Below are positions 51,262 through 59,778 of a stretch of DNA of 64,000 nucleotides, in pieces. Both the position numbers and the translations under genes were made by a program. Source of the stretch: Sphaerothrix epifaneia (GTDB lineage: Bacteria; Cyanobacteriota; Cyanobacteriia; Phormidesmidales; Phormidesmidaceae); assembly GCF_042788235.1 (NCBI RefSeq), contig NZ_JBHZOL010000086.1:62001-126000 (forward strand). Reading direction: 5' to 3'. The notes beneath the pieces were generated by a model. It saw only the letters and a list, made by a program, of their open reading frames with translations. It did no database searches and was not told the DNA's origin. Position 1 is the first letter of the stretch. Each line of letters begins with the position of its first letter.

Positions 51262-51684
51262 ATGACAACTCAATTAGCTCCCATCCAGCTAGACGATGGT
51301 ACCGTTATTTACGTTCAGGCGACCGATGCTATCGTGCCACCGCTCCCAGCACCGACGGCGGTTCCGGTAGAGCAAACGCGATCGCAAATGGGACGAGGTG
51401 ACAAAGGCGTTTTGCAAGATACCATGCGAGCTGCGCGTGGATTAGTAAGCGAGATCGACCCGAAAACAACTGCTGTGCAAAGCTTTCAAGCGATTGAAGG
51501 TACTATCAAAGCTTATACATACCACACGCTGAATGCATTTAAGCAGGTAGCCGGAGCCAATGTAGACAAAGTCACTTTAGAGTTTGGCATTGAAGTGGGC
51601 GGCGAGGTCGGCGTTCCTTATGTCACTAAAGGCACGGCTGACTGCAACTTGAAAATTACGGTTGAGTGTACCTTACCGAAATAA
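51262..51684 (+). CDS. CU044_2847-family (trypsin-co-occurring domain 1) protein
   Basis: A 140-residue protein that matches the CU044_2847 family: it opens APIQLDDGTVIYVQATDA, has a Pro-rich joint, and ends in the strand-rich part KVTLEFGIEVGGEVGVPY and TADCNLKITVECTLPK. This domain (TCD1) is often found in genes for trypsin-like proteases and AAA-type effectors, and has been proposed to serve in biological-conflict systems. Here no protease or effector gene is adjacent, so it may have a household role. The ATG at 51262 is chosen; the frame runs upstream but overlaps tlyA. Confidence 0.82.
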   Translation: MTTQLAPIQLDDGTVIYVQATDAIVPPLPAPTAVPVEQTRSQMGRGDKGVLQDTMRAARGLVSEIDPKTTAVQSFQAIEGTIKAYTYHTLNAFKQVAGANVDKVTLEFGIEVGGEVGVPYVTKGTADCNLKITVECTLPK

Positions 51685-51752
51685 GTACAGATTTCCGGCA
51701 ATTTTGGGGCGGCATTGTAAACTTATATTAAAGTAGCTCTGCCAATCGCCCC

Positions 51753-52658
51753 ATGACCTCAGCTTTCCTGAATTCTCCTCAAATTAAAACTTGGCAGTGG
51801 CAGGCGTTTCCTATCCGCTATCAGCAAGCGGGTACAGCAGGAGCGCCTGTTTTGTTAATTCATGGATTTGGCGCTTCTAGCGATCACTGGCGCAAAAACA
51901 TTCCAACCTTAGCTGCAGCTTGCCGGGTTTATGCGATTGATTTAATTGGCTTTGGTGGATCTGCCAAACCTACCCCTAATCAACCTATTGCCTACACGTT
52001 TGAGACTTGGGGTGAGCAGATTCTGAGCTTTTGTCGAGAAGTCATTGGCGAATCAGCTTTTTTAGTGGGTAATTCAATTGGCTGTATTGTGGCGTTGCAA
52101 GCCGCCGCGATCGCGCCTGATCAGGTCTGCGGTGTTGCTATGCTTGATTGTTCTTTACGGCTTTTGCACGATCGCAAGCGCCTCACCTTACCCTGGCATC
52201 GCCGCTGGAGCGCTCCTGTTTTACAGAAATTGTTGGCTTATCGAAGCTTGGGGCACTTTTTCTTTGCTCGTCTGGCACAGCCTAAAGTCATTCGCCGTAT
52301 TTTGAGTCAGGCTTACGGTCGTCCTGAAGCGGTTACCGATGAGCTGGTTAACTATCTCATTCGGCCTGCCACCGATCCAGGTGCGGCTGACGTGTTCTTA
52401 GCTTTTATTCGCTACTCTCAAGGCCCTTTAGCTGAAGACCTTTTACCTCAAGTTAAAAGCCCAGTTCTTTGCATTTGGGGGGAAGCTGATCCTTGGGAAC
52501 CTGTTGAACTAGGCCGCCAATTAACGCAGTTTTCTGCGGTTGAAGACTTTATCACCCTGCCCGGCGTTGGCCATTGTCCGCAAGACGAAGCTCCTGAGTT
52601 AGTGAATCCGATTCTGCTTGACTGGCTAGCTAAACATCAGCCGCTTTCACAATCATGA
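51753..52658 (+). CDS. Alpha/beta-fold hydrolase
   Basis: A 301-residue alpha/beta hydrolase. Oxyanion loop HGFGASSDHWRKN, nucleophile elbow GNSIGCIVAL (Ser near residue 109), Asp in WGEADPWEP and His in GVGHCPQDEAPE, so the triad is complete. GNSIG is common in cyanobacterial and plastid esterases such as those near pheophytinase. The substrate is unknown. The stop is followed by a hairpin that would serve the convergent minus-strand gene. Confidence 0.88.
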   Translation: MTSAFLNSPQIKTWQWQAFPIRYQQAGTAGAPVLLIHGFGASSDHWRKNIPTLAAACRVYAIDLIGFGGSAKPTPNQPIAYTFETWGEQILSFCREVIGESAFLVGNSIGCIVALQAAAIAPDQVCGVAMLDCSLRLLHDRKRLTLPWHRRWSAPVLQKLLAYRSLGHFFFARLAQPKVIRRILSQAYGRPEAVTDELVNYLIRPATDPGAADVFLAFIRYSQGPLAEDLLPQVKSPVLCIWGEADPWEPVELGRQLTQFSAVEDFITLPGVGHCPQDEAPELVNPILLDWLAKHQPLSQS

Positions 52659-52687
52659 AAAAACCCCGTGACACGGCCGACACGGGG
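52658..52687 (-). terminator. Intrinsic terminator of the 52788-53629 unit
   Basis: CCCCGTG 52664-52670 and CACGGGG 52681-52687 form a seven-pair stem with a 10-base loop. Read on the minus strand it is followed by six T residues (A-run at 52658-52663 of the plus strand). It lies about 100 bases past the stop of the 52788 gene. Confidence 0.8.
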
Positions 52688-52787
52688 CACAACAGTTAAA
52701 CGCTTGTTGAATTCCTTAGTCATCAGCATCGCTTGCAACCGCAATTTTGCCACGCAGACTGTGACGGTTTTCAAAATGGCCTACCCC

Positions 52788-53228
52788 CTATCCCCAAATT
52801 CTGCTTTCTACCGCAAAGGGTAGCCAACTTGCTGCTAGCGCCAGCATTGGAATCAATAGCAGGGCGACAAAAGCAATTGCATCGTCAATCGAGCGCGTTA
52901 GCAAATCGACTCGCACCAGCAGCCCTGCCGCAATCATCATCAAAATATAGACAAAAACTTGCAGCCACACCAAAGCAGCTACAAACAGCGAAGCTAAGAC
53001 CAGCACCATAATGAAATAGCCCATGTCAGACTGAAATCCTAGCAGCACAAATTCACGGGTCGGCTTCCAAAAAACGGTTAAAATGCCTGCCTTGGCTATC
53101 AAAAAAACAACGGTTAGCGCCCAGCTAAGCTGGGAAGCTTGCCAAACATGCAAAAACCAGCCAAACGTGGCATAAATCAAAAACAGCAGCAAAAATGAAA
53201 GCCAGAACCGCTGAGTTAGCTTAGTCAT
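52788..53228 (-). CDS. Hypothetical integral membrane protein, 146 aa
   Basis: A very hydrophobic protein with four membrane spans (about residues 9-27, 35-54, 70-105 as a pair or long helix, and 118-138). Polar residues are few, with a short charged loop (FWKPTREFVLLGFQSDM) and RVDLLTRSIDD. I do not recognise a family and see no catalytic motif. Its ATG overlaps the stop of the NIL-ferredoxin gene by four bases (ATGA), so the two are translationally coupled and may work together, for example as a membrane anchor for the iron-sulfur protein. That link is inference. Confidence 0.78.
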   Translation of the reverse strand: MTKLTQRFWLSFLLLFLIYATFGWFLHVWQASQLSWALTVVFLIAKAGILTVFWKPTREFVLLGFQSDMGYFIMVLVLASLFVAALVWLQVFVYILMMIAAGLLVRVDLLTRSIDDAIAFVALLLIPMLALAASWLPFAVESRIWG

Positions 53229-53629
53229 AGGTCAGTAGAAATTGCCTGAACCGGACAAGTTGGAATGCACTGTTCACAAACGATACAGCGCGATCGCATA
53301 AAGGTTAGCTTAAAAGTTTCTGGGTCAAGTGTTAGCGCTTGAGTAGGGCACACTCCCGTACAAAGACCGCAATCGACACAAATCGCTTCGTCAATCAAAA
53401 TTTCGCGATTTGATAGAGAAACGCCAATCCCTTGTACCTGTAGCCACTCAATAGCTTCATTGAGCTGATCGATATCGCCGGATAGCTCAACTACCAGCTT
53501 ACCGATCTGATTGGGAGCCACTTGGGCGCGGATAATGTTGGCGGCTACGTTAAAGTCTTTTGCCAATCGATAGGTGATTGGCATATGGACTGAGCGCTTG
53601 GGAAAGGTGAGTGTCACACGTTTTTTCAC
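53225..53629 (-). CDS. NIL-domain 4Fe-4S ferredoxin-like protein
   Basis: A 134-residue protein with an amino NIL domain (LAKDFNVAANIIRAQVAPNQ, IGKLVVELSGD), an alpha/beta fold often linked to methionine uptake regulation, and a C-terminal pair of 4Fe-4S sites: CVDCGLCTGVCP and CIVCEQCIPTCP. Such NIL-Fd proteins occur in cyanobacteria and methanogens and have been proposed to serve in sulfur or homocysteine chemistry. The start is a GTG at 53629 with no clear ribosome site. Its stop overlaps the membrane-protein ATG by four bases. Confidence 0.88.
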   Translation of the reverse strand: MKKRVTLTFPKRSVHMPITYRLAKDFNVAANIIRAQVAPNQIGKLVVELSGDIDQLNEAIEWLQVQGIGVSLSNREILIDEAICVDCGLCTGVCPTQALTLDPETFKLTFMRSRCIVCEQCIPTCPVQAISTDL

Positions 53630-53688
53630 AACTGAAGGAGGAGAGTTGGTTAAACTAAATAGAGCAGACCTGTTTATATTTTTAGTTT

Positions 53689-54285
53689 ATGGCGGCTGAC
53701 TCTTCTGATTCCGCAAAACAATTGCAAGCGGCGGCTTCTTGGGGGCAACAATTGCGCAATCTGGTCATTGTGGTAACCGCCACTATGCTAACGGTTGCTG
53801 TTGTTCTGGGCTTTCAGACCCGCACACCTTCAGCTTCACTCAGCGAAATGGCAGAGGCTACTATTCCTCTAGAAACGGCGCTAACCAATCAAAAGCCTAC
53901 CTTTATGGAGTTTTATGCCAACTGGTGTACAAGCTGTCAGGCAATGGCAGAAGATTTGCAGACGCTGAAGAATGAGTATGGCGATCGCGTTAACTTTGTC
54001 ATGTTGAATGTAGACAACAGCAAATGGTTGCCAGAAATGCTGCATTACCGGGTTGATGGTATTCCTCACTTTGTCTACTTAGACAGCGCTGGCGAAAGCT
54101 TAGGTAGCGCTATTGGCGAACAGCCACGGCTGATTATTGCTGAAAACTTAGAAGCCCTTTTGAATCATCAAGTTTTACCCCATGCTCGTACCAGCGGGCG
54201 CATATCGGAATTAGACAAGCCTGCATTCAGCCCTACCGTTGGGCAAGAAGATCCCCGTAGTCATGGCGCTCAGGTCGTCAATTAG
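53689..54285 (+). CDS. txlA: Thioredoxin-like protein TxlA
   Basis: A 198-residue membrane-anchored thioredoxin-like protein. The amino end has one hydrophobic segment (LVIVVTATMLTVAVVLGF), followed by the thioredoxin fold: MEFYANWCTSCQAMAEDL with CTSC, NFVMLNVDNSKWLPEM, and GIPHFVYLD with the cis-Pro. TxlA in Synechococcus, and HCF164 in plants, act on the lumen side of the thylakoid membrane and help make cytochrome b6f. The end (about 25 residues) is variable and Pro/Ser-rich. It converges on murG. Confidence 0.9.
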   Translation: MAADSSDSAKQLQAAASWGQQLRNLVIVVTATMLTVAVVLGFQTRTPSASLSEMAEATIPLETALTNQKPTFMEFYANWCTSCQAMAEDLQTLKNEYGDRVNFVMLNVDNSKWLPEMLHYRVDGIPHFVYLDSAGESLGSAIGEQPRLIIAENLEALLNHQVLPHARTSGRISELDKPAFSPTVGQEDPRSHGAQVVN

Positions 54286-54313
54286 CTAGCTACCGTCATC
54301 ACCAGCAGACCAG

Positions 54314-55402
54314 TTAATTGCTTTTGGTTGAGTGAATTTGAACAACTTCTCGCACCAGCTTGGCTAAGCGCTCAGCACTATCAGTAATAGCTAAATCCCC
54401 AGCCGCCTGCGCCATCTGCGCCAAGCGCTCTCGATCGTTGAGTAAAGTCAATACGCGATCGCGTAAATCTGTAACCGTCAGATCAGATTGACGACTGACC
54501 AGCGCAGCACCAGCCGCCGCAAATACAGCCGCGTTATAGGTTTGATGATCTTCAGCAGCAAACGGATAAGGAATCAAAATTGCGGGTGTGCGGGTAACGG
54601 CGAGTTCCGTTAGGGTACCTGCTCCAGCTCGACTAATGGCAAAATCGGCTCGCTGCAACAGCGCCGCCATATTGTCATAAAAAGGACGATGGATATAGTG
54701 CGGGTGGGAGAGTTGATCAACTTCTGGGTCGTTATCACCGGTCAAATGCACCAGCCAAGCCCCTGCGTCTAACCAGGCGGGCGCTGCCTGCCGCACTAGC
54801 TGGTTGACCGCGACCGCACCTTGACTACCCCCCATCACGACGACTAACGGAGCCTCTTGAGGAATAGCCAACTCCTGTAAGTCTGATGCGGCTTGTAAAA
54901 ATTGCGATCGCACTGGCGTTCCCACGCAAATACTATCAGTGCGAGGCAAGAGGCTAGAAGCGGTATCAAAACCCAACGCCACAGTCGTACACCAGGGACT
55001 CAGCCAGCGGGTCACCTTACCCGGTAGCGCATTCGACTCATGCAAAATGGTGGGCAGACCTAAGCTACGAGCCGCAATAATGGCTGGAGCAGAAATGTAG
55101 CCACCCGTCGTAAAAACACCTTGAAATTTGCCCTGCTGGAGGATTTGTCGCACCTGGAACACGGCTCGCATGAGCTGAGTCATCAAGCGCACGCTGCCTA
55201 AGCCTAAGCGACCTTGAAATCCACCGACGCGAATGGTGTGTAGCAGATATTTTTGGGGAACTAGCTGAGTTTCCAAGCGATCGGGTACGCCTAGCCACTC
55301 GATCTGATAGTCGCTGAGCTGCTCAGCGGTCGCGATCGCCGGAAACAGATGGCCACCAGTGCCACTTGCTGCCACCAGTAGTCGAGTGGAAGATAAAGCC
55401 AA
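54314..55402 (-). CDS. murG: UDP-N-acetylglucosamine transferase (lipid II synthesis)
   Basis: MurG adds N-acetylglucosamine to lipid I to give lipid II, the last membrane-face step of the peptidoglycan precursor. The 362-residue GT-B protein shows LLVAASGTGGHLFPAIATA, FTTGGYISAPAIIAA, HESNALPGKVTRWL, VMGGSQGAVAVNQL and DFAISRAGAGTLTELAV. These give both substrate domains. The ATG at 55402 leads into the Gly-rich loop. A HIP1 site lies in the coding region. The next plus-strand gene starts beyond it on the other strand. Confidence 0.96.
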   Translation of the reverse strand: MALSSTRLLVAASGTGGHLFPAIATAEQLSDYQIEWLGVPDRLETQLVPQKYLLHTIRVGGFQGRLGLGSVRLMTQLMRAVFQVRQILQQGKFQGVFTTGGYISAPAIIAARSLGLPTILHESNALPGKVTRWLSPWCTTVALGFDTASSLLPRTDSICVGTPVRSQFLQAASDLQELAIPQEAPLVVVMGGSQGAVAVNQLVRQAAPAWLDAGAWLVHLTGDNDPEVDQLSHPHYIHRPFYDNMAALLQRADFAISRAGAGTLTELAVTRTPAILIPYPFAAEDHQTYNAAVFAAAGAALVSRQSDLTVTDLRDRVLTLLNDRERLAQMAQAAGDLAITDSAERLAKLVREVVQIHSTKSN

Positions 55403-55578
55403 AACAGTACCCTCAATGCGGTGTTGCGGACGAGAATCGTCCCTATTCGAGTTCTGCTTCTGATCCTATCGAGCTACGGTCAATTTCAGCCGAGAAATTT
55501 ACGGCAAACTCTGAATTTGAGTTACCTTGGTTCTACACCCTGTGCCATAGACCGCCAGCCAGTTGTGAGGAAGACTTT

Positions 55579-56352
55579 ATGATTCGCCGCATGGGACAAA
55601 CCCTCTCAGTTCTGTTATTGGGGTTTACCCTAGGAAGTGCGCCAGCCCTCAAGGCAGTCGCCGCCCCTCCTGAGACGGCTCCCCCTGAGTTGACGACCGT
55701 TTTAGAGCAAATTGAAACCGCTGCTAACGCGCAAGACTTAGACGAGCTGATAGAGTTTTATAGCCCAGAGTTTACTAACACAGATGGGTTTGACCGTGAA
55801 CAACTTGCAGAAGCTTTAGAACAGCTTTGGCAGCAGTATCCGCAGCTGACTTATCGCTTAGAATTGCAGTCTTGGGAACAGTCTGGAGCCACGCTGACGG
55901 CTGAAACAATTACCTATATCGAAGGCACGGGTATTAATTACGGGCGGACGCTGACGTTAGCAGCAGTTGTGCGATCGCGGCAGCAGCTTACCAGAGGCCA
56001 GGTTGTTTCTCAAGAAATTCTGTCAGAGCGCAACCAGCTTAGCAGCGGTGACAACCCACCTGATGTCACCATTATGTTGCCAGAGCAAGCAGCCGTCGCC
56101 GCCCCCTTTAACTTTGATGCCATTGTGCAAGAGCCGCTAGGCGATCGCCTGTTGTTAGGAGCAGCTCTAGATGAAGGTACCACGGCGGAAGACTTCTTTT
56201 TAGCGCGGCCACTCAACCTAGAGCTACTTTCAGCCGGGGGGCTATTCAAAATTGGTACAACCCCTGAACAAGCAGACGATCGCTGGATTTCTGCGGTTTT
56301 AATTCGGGAAGACGGTACCACAGTCATTAGCCAGCGGCTGCGAGTGCGCTAG
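55579..56352 (+). CDS. Exported protein of unknown function, NTF2-like start
   Basis: A 257-residue protein with a signal peptide (MIRRMGQTLSVLLLGFTLGS, cut near AAP). Residues about 40-130 (LEQIETAANAQDLDELIEFY, SPEFTNTDGFDREQLAEAL) resemble an NTF2-like domain. The rest is beta-rich (TLTLAAVVRSRQQLTRGQVV, DRLLLGAALDEGTTAEDFF) and could be a second domain. The ATG at 55579 has GAGGAAG seven bases upstream; a longer frame from 55366 would overlap murG. The last 26 bases overlap the end of the convergent pentapeptide gene. Confidence 0.78.
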   Translation: MIRRMGQTLSVLLLGFTLGSAPALKAVAAPPETAPPELTTVLEQIETAANAQDLDELIEFYSPEFTNTDGFDREQLAEALEQLWQQYPQLTYRLELQSWEQSGATLTAETITYIEGTGINYGRTLTLAAVVRSRQQLTRGQVVSQEILSERNQLSSGDNPPDVTIMLPEQAAVAAPFNFDAIVQEPLGDRLLLGAALDEGTTAEDFFLARPLNLELLSAGGLFKIGTTPEQADDRWISAVLIREDGTTVISQRLRVR

Positions 56353-56773
56353 CAAAGCCTGCAAGCATATCAAAAGAAACGGTGCCACCATCAGGAGCGA
56401 TCGCCCCCCACAGGTCAGCCTCGATTAAACGGCTGCCATTGAGATGGGCGCCAAATAAGTTTGCTGCTCGTAAATCGGCAGCATACAGGTTGGCATTGGT
56501 CAAGTCCGCATGGCACAAGCTACTGCGCCGCAAATTGCTGTATTCACAACTGGCATTTGTCAGGTTGGCTCCCCGTAGTTTTGTCCAGCGCAAATCAGCT
56601 CGCCCCAGGTTTGTACCTGAGAGATTGGCATAGCTAAAGTCAGCCGAAACCAAGTGTATACCCTGTAAATTCAGGCCGCTGAGGTCAACACCCCGAAAAT
56701 TACGTTCCCCACTTTTGTATAAACTTTGCAACTGGTGGACATTCGTAATCATCGCTTTCATCCTCCGGTTCAC
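56327..56773 (-). CDS. Pentapeptide-repeat protein
   Basis: A 148-residue protein made of about 18 A(D/N)Lxx-type five-residue units (VDLSGLNLQGIHLVSADFSY, ANLSGTNLGRADLRWTKLRG, ANLTNASCEYSNLRRSSLCH, ADLTNANLYAADLRAANLFG) that form a right-handed quadrilateral beta-helix. The short amino end (MITNVHQLQSLYKSGERNF) is helical and the carboxy end is not repeat-like. Cyanobacteria are rich in such proteins, few of which have known roles. It may start at ATG 56773 or codons 5 or 8. Confidence 0.85.
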   Translation of the reverse strand: MNRRMKAMITNVHQLQSLYKSGERNFRGVDLSGLNLQGIHLVSADFSYANLSGTNLGRADLRWTKLRGANLTNASCEYSNLRRSSLCHADLTNANLYAADLRAANLFGAHLNGSRLIEADLWGAIAPDGGTVSFDMLAGFASALAAAG

Positions 56774-56945
56774 TTATTCGTTAGTGAAATTTGGATGAAA
56801 TTTGTGACGCTCAGTTTAAGGCATTTGCTAAGTAGCAGGCTGAGTACGGCTGAGCGTCTGCCTATGAAATTTTTCATATTTATTCTTTTTTTGTCGTCAT
56901 TGCTGAGCTGCTTTGAGCTTAGCTAGGCAATGTTGCCCCTTGCAG

Positions 56946-57392
56946 TCAATCAAAAAGCAAATCGCCCCCTTCCTGGCAGGTTAAAGCTTTCAGCGCTGCT
57001 TGCATTTGAGGGCCACAAACGCCGTCAATAGCACCAGCGTAAACGCCTTGAGCCTGTAAGTACTGCTGGAGAGCCGCTTTTTCTGAGCGAGAGGTTGCTT
57101 GCATATCCTGTAGCAGTTGATCAAGCCATTGATTTTCTAGCCTTGCGTATAGCTGCTGCTGTTGCCAGCGAATGCGGCTTTCGTCAATTAAGTTGTGTTT
57201 GTGTGCTAGGAGGTGATCAGCTTCATCGAGCAAAAGGCTTAGGGCTGAATCTGTCTGAGCCTGCTGTAGGATGGCGGTTAGTTGATCGGCTTCGGTTTCG
57301 CTAAGGTCTGACTGAACCGCGATCTGACAATAGGTTTCAATTATTTCTCGGTAATGTGCCACGGCTTCTGCTAATGCTTCCGATACTTTCAT
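56946..57392 (-). CDS. Hypothetical protein with peptidoglycan-binding-like C-terminus
   Basis: A 148-residue protein. The start is the ATG at 57392 (MKVSEALAEAVAHYREIIET), which opens a helix-rich region with a coiled-coil look (ESRIRWQQQQLYARLENQWL). The last 40 residues (LQQYLQAQGVYAGAIDGVCG, PQMQAALKAL) match the PG_binding_1 pattern. It has no signal peptide, which is odd for a wall-binding domain, so the domain may bind something else. The end is acidic (EGGDLLFD). Function unknown. Confidence 0.75.
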   Translation of the reverse strand: MKVSEALAEAVAHYREIIETYCQIAVQSDLSETEADQLTAILQQAQTDSALSLLLDEADHLLAHKHNLIDESRIRWQQQQLYARLENQWLDQLLQDMQATSRSEKAALQQYLQAQGVYAGAIDGVCGPQMQAALKALTCQEGGDLLFD

Positions 57393-57729
57393 CGAACTCT
57401 CTCCCTCAATGACCACAAGACTCCACAGCAAAGACAAGCGATCGCCAAACACAGACCAATCGCTGCCCGCAATATTGAGCCACTAACTGTTTAGTGGCAT
57501 CGTGCCGTTAATCGTGACAGGCTTTTTATAAAGATTTTGTGAGGTTATATGGGGTTTAATCCAGTCTCCATCCTAATCAAGCTAAATCTGCTCAAAGCCG
57601 CTCCGGAGCAGTTAGGCTAAACCTTTGTATTTGGGGACGTTTGGCATCTCAGCGCTGGCAATTGCCGCAGCGGCCTGTCACAAATCTGCCAGAATTACCA
57701 CTATTAGGTGGTGCAGCTCCTACACGACG
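57393..57729. other. Divergent gap before sigma-like gene
   Basis: The gap holds promoters of the minus-strand gene and of the plus-strand sigma-like gene. I see no hairpin with T-run and no small gene. The sigma-like frame extends upstream to 57625 without protein-like sequence. Confidence 0.3.
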
Positions 57730-58317
57730 ATGAAAGAAACTTTACTCAGTCCATTAGACATCGCCGTTAAAGAAATTCTAGAGCCTGAGAACCCCTATGC
57801 CTATTCCACGCTGACTGCGATTGAGCGCTATCTAAGACAGTTTCATTTAGAGAAGTTTACAGAACCAGCCGAAATTTTGGCGCTGGCTTACCTACGCGGC
57901 AGAGAAGCGCTGCGCAACGGCAAGCAGATCAACAATCCCCACGCCTGGTTAAAGGGAACTGCTGTCAATATTATTCGAGAGCAGCAACGTAGCTCACAGC
58001 GCTTTCGCGTGATGGATGCCGACTGTCTTGATTTAATAGCCAGCGCTGCCGCAGAGAGGGCAGCTTTTGAACTTTCTGACTTGTCCGGGCAGCTTAGCGC
58101 TTTGTGGCGAGCTTTAGCCACGCTCGCTGAGGATGATCCAGCTGCAGCCGAACTTTTACACCTGAGGTTTATTGAACAGCTAAGCTGGGCTGCTATTCGC
58201 AGCTATCTTGATGCCCAAAACGGCGATCGCCCTAGCGATACAGCCTTGAGACAACGCATCTGTCGAGCGAAAAAGCGTTTGCGCCGTTTGTACCATACCT
58301 GCGAAGCCCAAGCCTAG
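57730..58317 (+). CDS. ECF-like RNA polymerase sigma factor
   Basis: A 195-residue protein of sigma-70 type. Region 2 is visible as a Leu-rich helix pair (EILALAYLRGREALRNGKQI, NNPHAWLKGTAVNIIREQQR) and region 4 as a helix-turn-helix (LHLRFIEQLSWAAIRSYLDA, ALRQRICRAKKRLRRLYHTC). Spacing fits group 4 (ECF) factors, but the match is distant, and the -10 recognition helix is weak. No anti-sigma gene is adjacent. I take the ATG at 57730. It may direct a stress regulon; which one is not shown. Confidence 0.72.
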   Translation: MKETLLSPLDIAVKEILEPENPYAYSTLTAIERYLRQFHLEKFTEPAEILALAYLRGREALRNGKQINNPHAWLKGTAVNIIREQQRSSQRFRVMDADCLDLIASAAAERAAFELSDLSGQLSALWRALATLAEDDPAAAELLHLRFIEQLSWAAIRSYLDAQNGDRPSDTALRQRICRAKKRLRRLYHTCEAQA

Positions 58318-58358
58318 CGAATCTAACTACGCCGCTATCAACATCATTTGCAGGCAGC

Positions 58359-58976
58359 TTAAGGTTCGGGCTGACTATTAATCGCCCAAGACTTAATAGC
58401 CGCTTGCTCTAGCCGTTCAAAATCTTGCTTGATTGCCTGCCAGAGGGCGCGATTGTGAGGATCAGTGCGCAGCGCCTTTTTGAGGTAAATCCGGGCTTTA
58501 CTAAATTCCTTCTGCGCAATTAACAGGCGTGCCCAGCGCTGATAAGTAATCGCCTGCCACTGCTTGACTTCTGGATCACGCGGCATTCGCTGGGCTAAGC
58601 CTTCGACTAAGGCGATCGCTCTCGGCAGCTTTTGCTGTTTGAAAAGACGCTGAAGCTGTTCAAAAGAGGTTTGCTTCAAGGCTTGCTCTTGAGAAGTCAG
58701 GCTAGGGTGTAGCTTGACGCGAATGGACGGTTCCGGCTGAGTAGCTGAGTTTTCAACCGCCGTTTCAGAACTGTCGGGGAGCGCCTCTGGTTGAACCACA
58801 CGAGCGATCGCTCGATAAGCCTCCGTCACCTGAATAAATTTTTCTTTCGCCTGCAAACTATTCGCGTTTGCATCCGGGTGATATCGACGCGCTAAACGAC
58901 GATACGCCGCCTTCACCTCTCCAAAAGCGGCTCCTTCTCTGAGTCCTAGCACCCGGTAATTGTCTGCAAGCGTCAT
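58359..58976 (-). CDS. J-domain protein with TPR-like tail
   Basis: A 205-residue Hsp70 co-chaperone. The J domain is at residues 1-65 (DNYRVLGLREGAAFGEVKAA, YRRLARRYHPDANANS) with the HPD motif. After a Ser/Glu/Pro-rich linker come two TPR-like helical pairs (QRLFKQQKLPRAIALVEGLA, LLIAQKEFSKARIYLKKAL). It may recruit DnaK to partners bound by the TPR part. The ATG at 58976 starts the J domain; one at 58982 is also possible. clpP follows downstream on the same strand. Confidence 0.9.
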   Translation of the reverse strand: MTLADNYRVLGLREGAAFGEVKAAYRRLARRYHPDANANSLQAKEKFIQVTEAYRAIARVVQPEALPDSSETAVENSATQPEPSIRVKLHPSLTSQEQALKQTSFEQLQRLFKQQKLPRAIALVEGLAQRMPRDPEVKQWQAITYQRWARLLIAQKEFSKARIYLKKALRTDPHNRALWQAIKQDFERLEQAAIKSWAINSQPEP

Positions 58977-59066
58977 TTGCAAGAAAATGGCAGAATTACT
59001 CAGAATTCTGCCACTCCGCTAACAACTCGTAAACATTTTTCAGCAGCATTTTGCCTAAAGCGTCGG

Positions 59067-59684
59067 CTAAGCGCCTTTTTCTTCACCTTTTTCTTCAATC
59101 ACGCGATCGATTAGTCCATACTCCAGCGCTTCAGCCGCTGACAAGAAATAGTCCCGATCGGTGTCTTTTTCAATTTGCTCAATAGGCTTGCCAGTTCGAT
59201 CAGAGAGCATCTCGTTTAGCTCGCGCTTCACGCGCAAAATCTCTCTAGCTTCGATGGCGATATCAGTTGCCTGCAACCTCTGCTGCCCCGTCCCCCCCAT
59301 CGGCTGGTGGATCATAATGCGAGCATGGGGCAACGCCAAGCGCTTACCCTTAGTGCCTGCCGCTAGTAAAAACGCCCCCATCGAAGCAGCTAGCCCCACA
59401 CAAATGGTAATGACATCAGACTTGATGTATTGCATGGTGTCGTAAATCGCCATGCCAGCCGTAACCGAGCCACCAGGGGAGTTAATGTACAAGTAAATCG
59501 GTTTGGAAGGGTCATCTGAATCTAAGTACAGCATCGCTGCCACAATGGAGTTGGCAAGCGAATCAGTGACCTCTTGCCCAAGAAAAATGATCCGTTCTTG
59601 GTTAAGGCGGGTATAAATATCTATCCACTGGGTGTACTGGCTACCCGGCAGACGATAAGGAACTTTGGGGGTGCCGATGGGCAT
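59067..59684 (-). CDS. clpP: ATP-dependent Clp protease proteolytic subunit
   Basis: ClpP, 205 residues, forms the serine-protease chamber used by ClpC or ClpX. The catalytic triad is intact: Ser101 (GLAASMGAFLL), His126 (MIHQPMGG) and Asp174 (EKDTDRDYF). LYINSPGGSVTAGMAIYD is the usual substrate-lining region. In cyanobacteria ClpP3 with ClpR forms a mixed ring; the place just after clpR supports that this is ClpP3. The carboxy end (EEKGEEKGA) is polar. The gap to clpR is 94 bases, so they are likely one unit. Confidence 0.95.
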   Translation of the reverse strand: MPIGTPKVPYRLPGSQYTQWIDIYTRLNQERIIFLGQEVTDSLANSIVAAMLYLDSDDPSKPIYLYINSPGGSVTAGMAIYDTMQYIKSDVITICVGLAASMGAFLLAAGTKGKRLALPHARIMIHQPMGGTGQQRLQATDIAIEAREILRVKRELNEMLSDRTGKPIEQIEKDTDRDYFLSAAEALEYGLIDRVIEEKGEEKGA

Positions 59685-59778
59685 AGCTATCCTCTCTAGT
59701 GATCTGAGTTAGCAGGGGACAATCAATTGGCTGAGTAGCCCTACTGAGCAACGAGACAAAGTGCGCTATCATCCAGCC

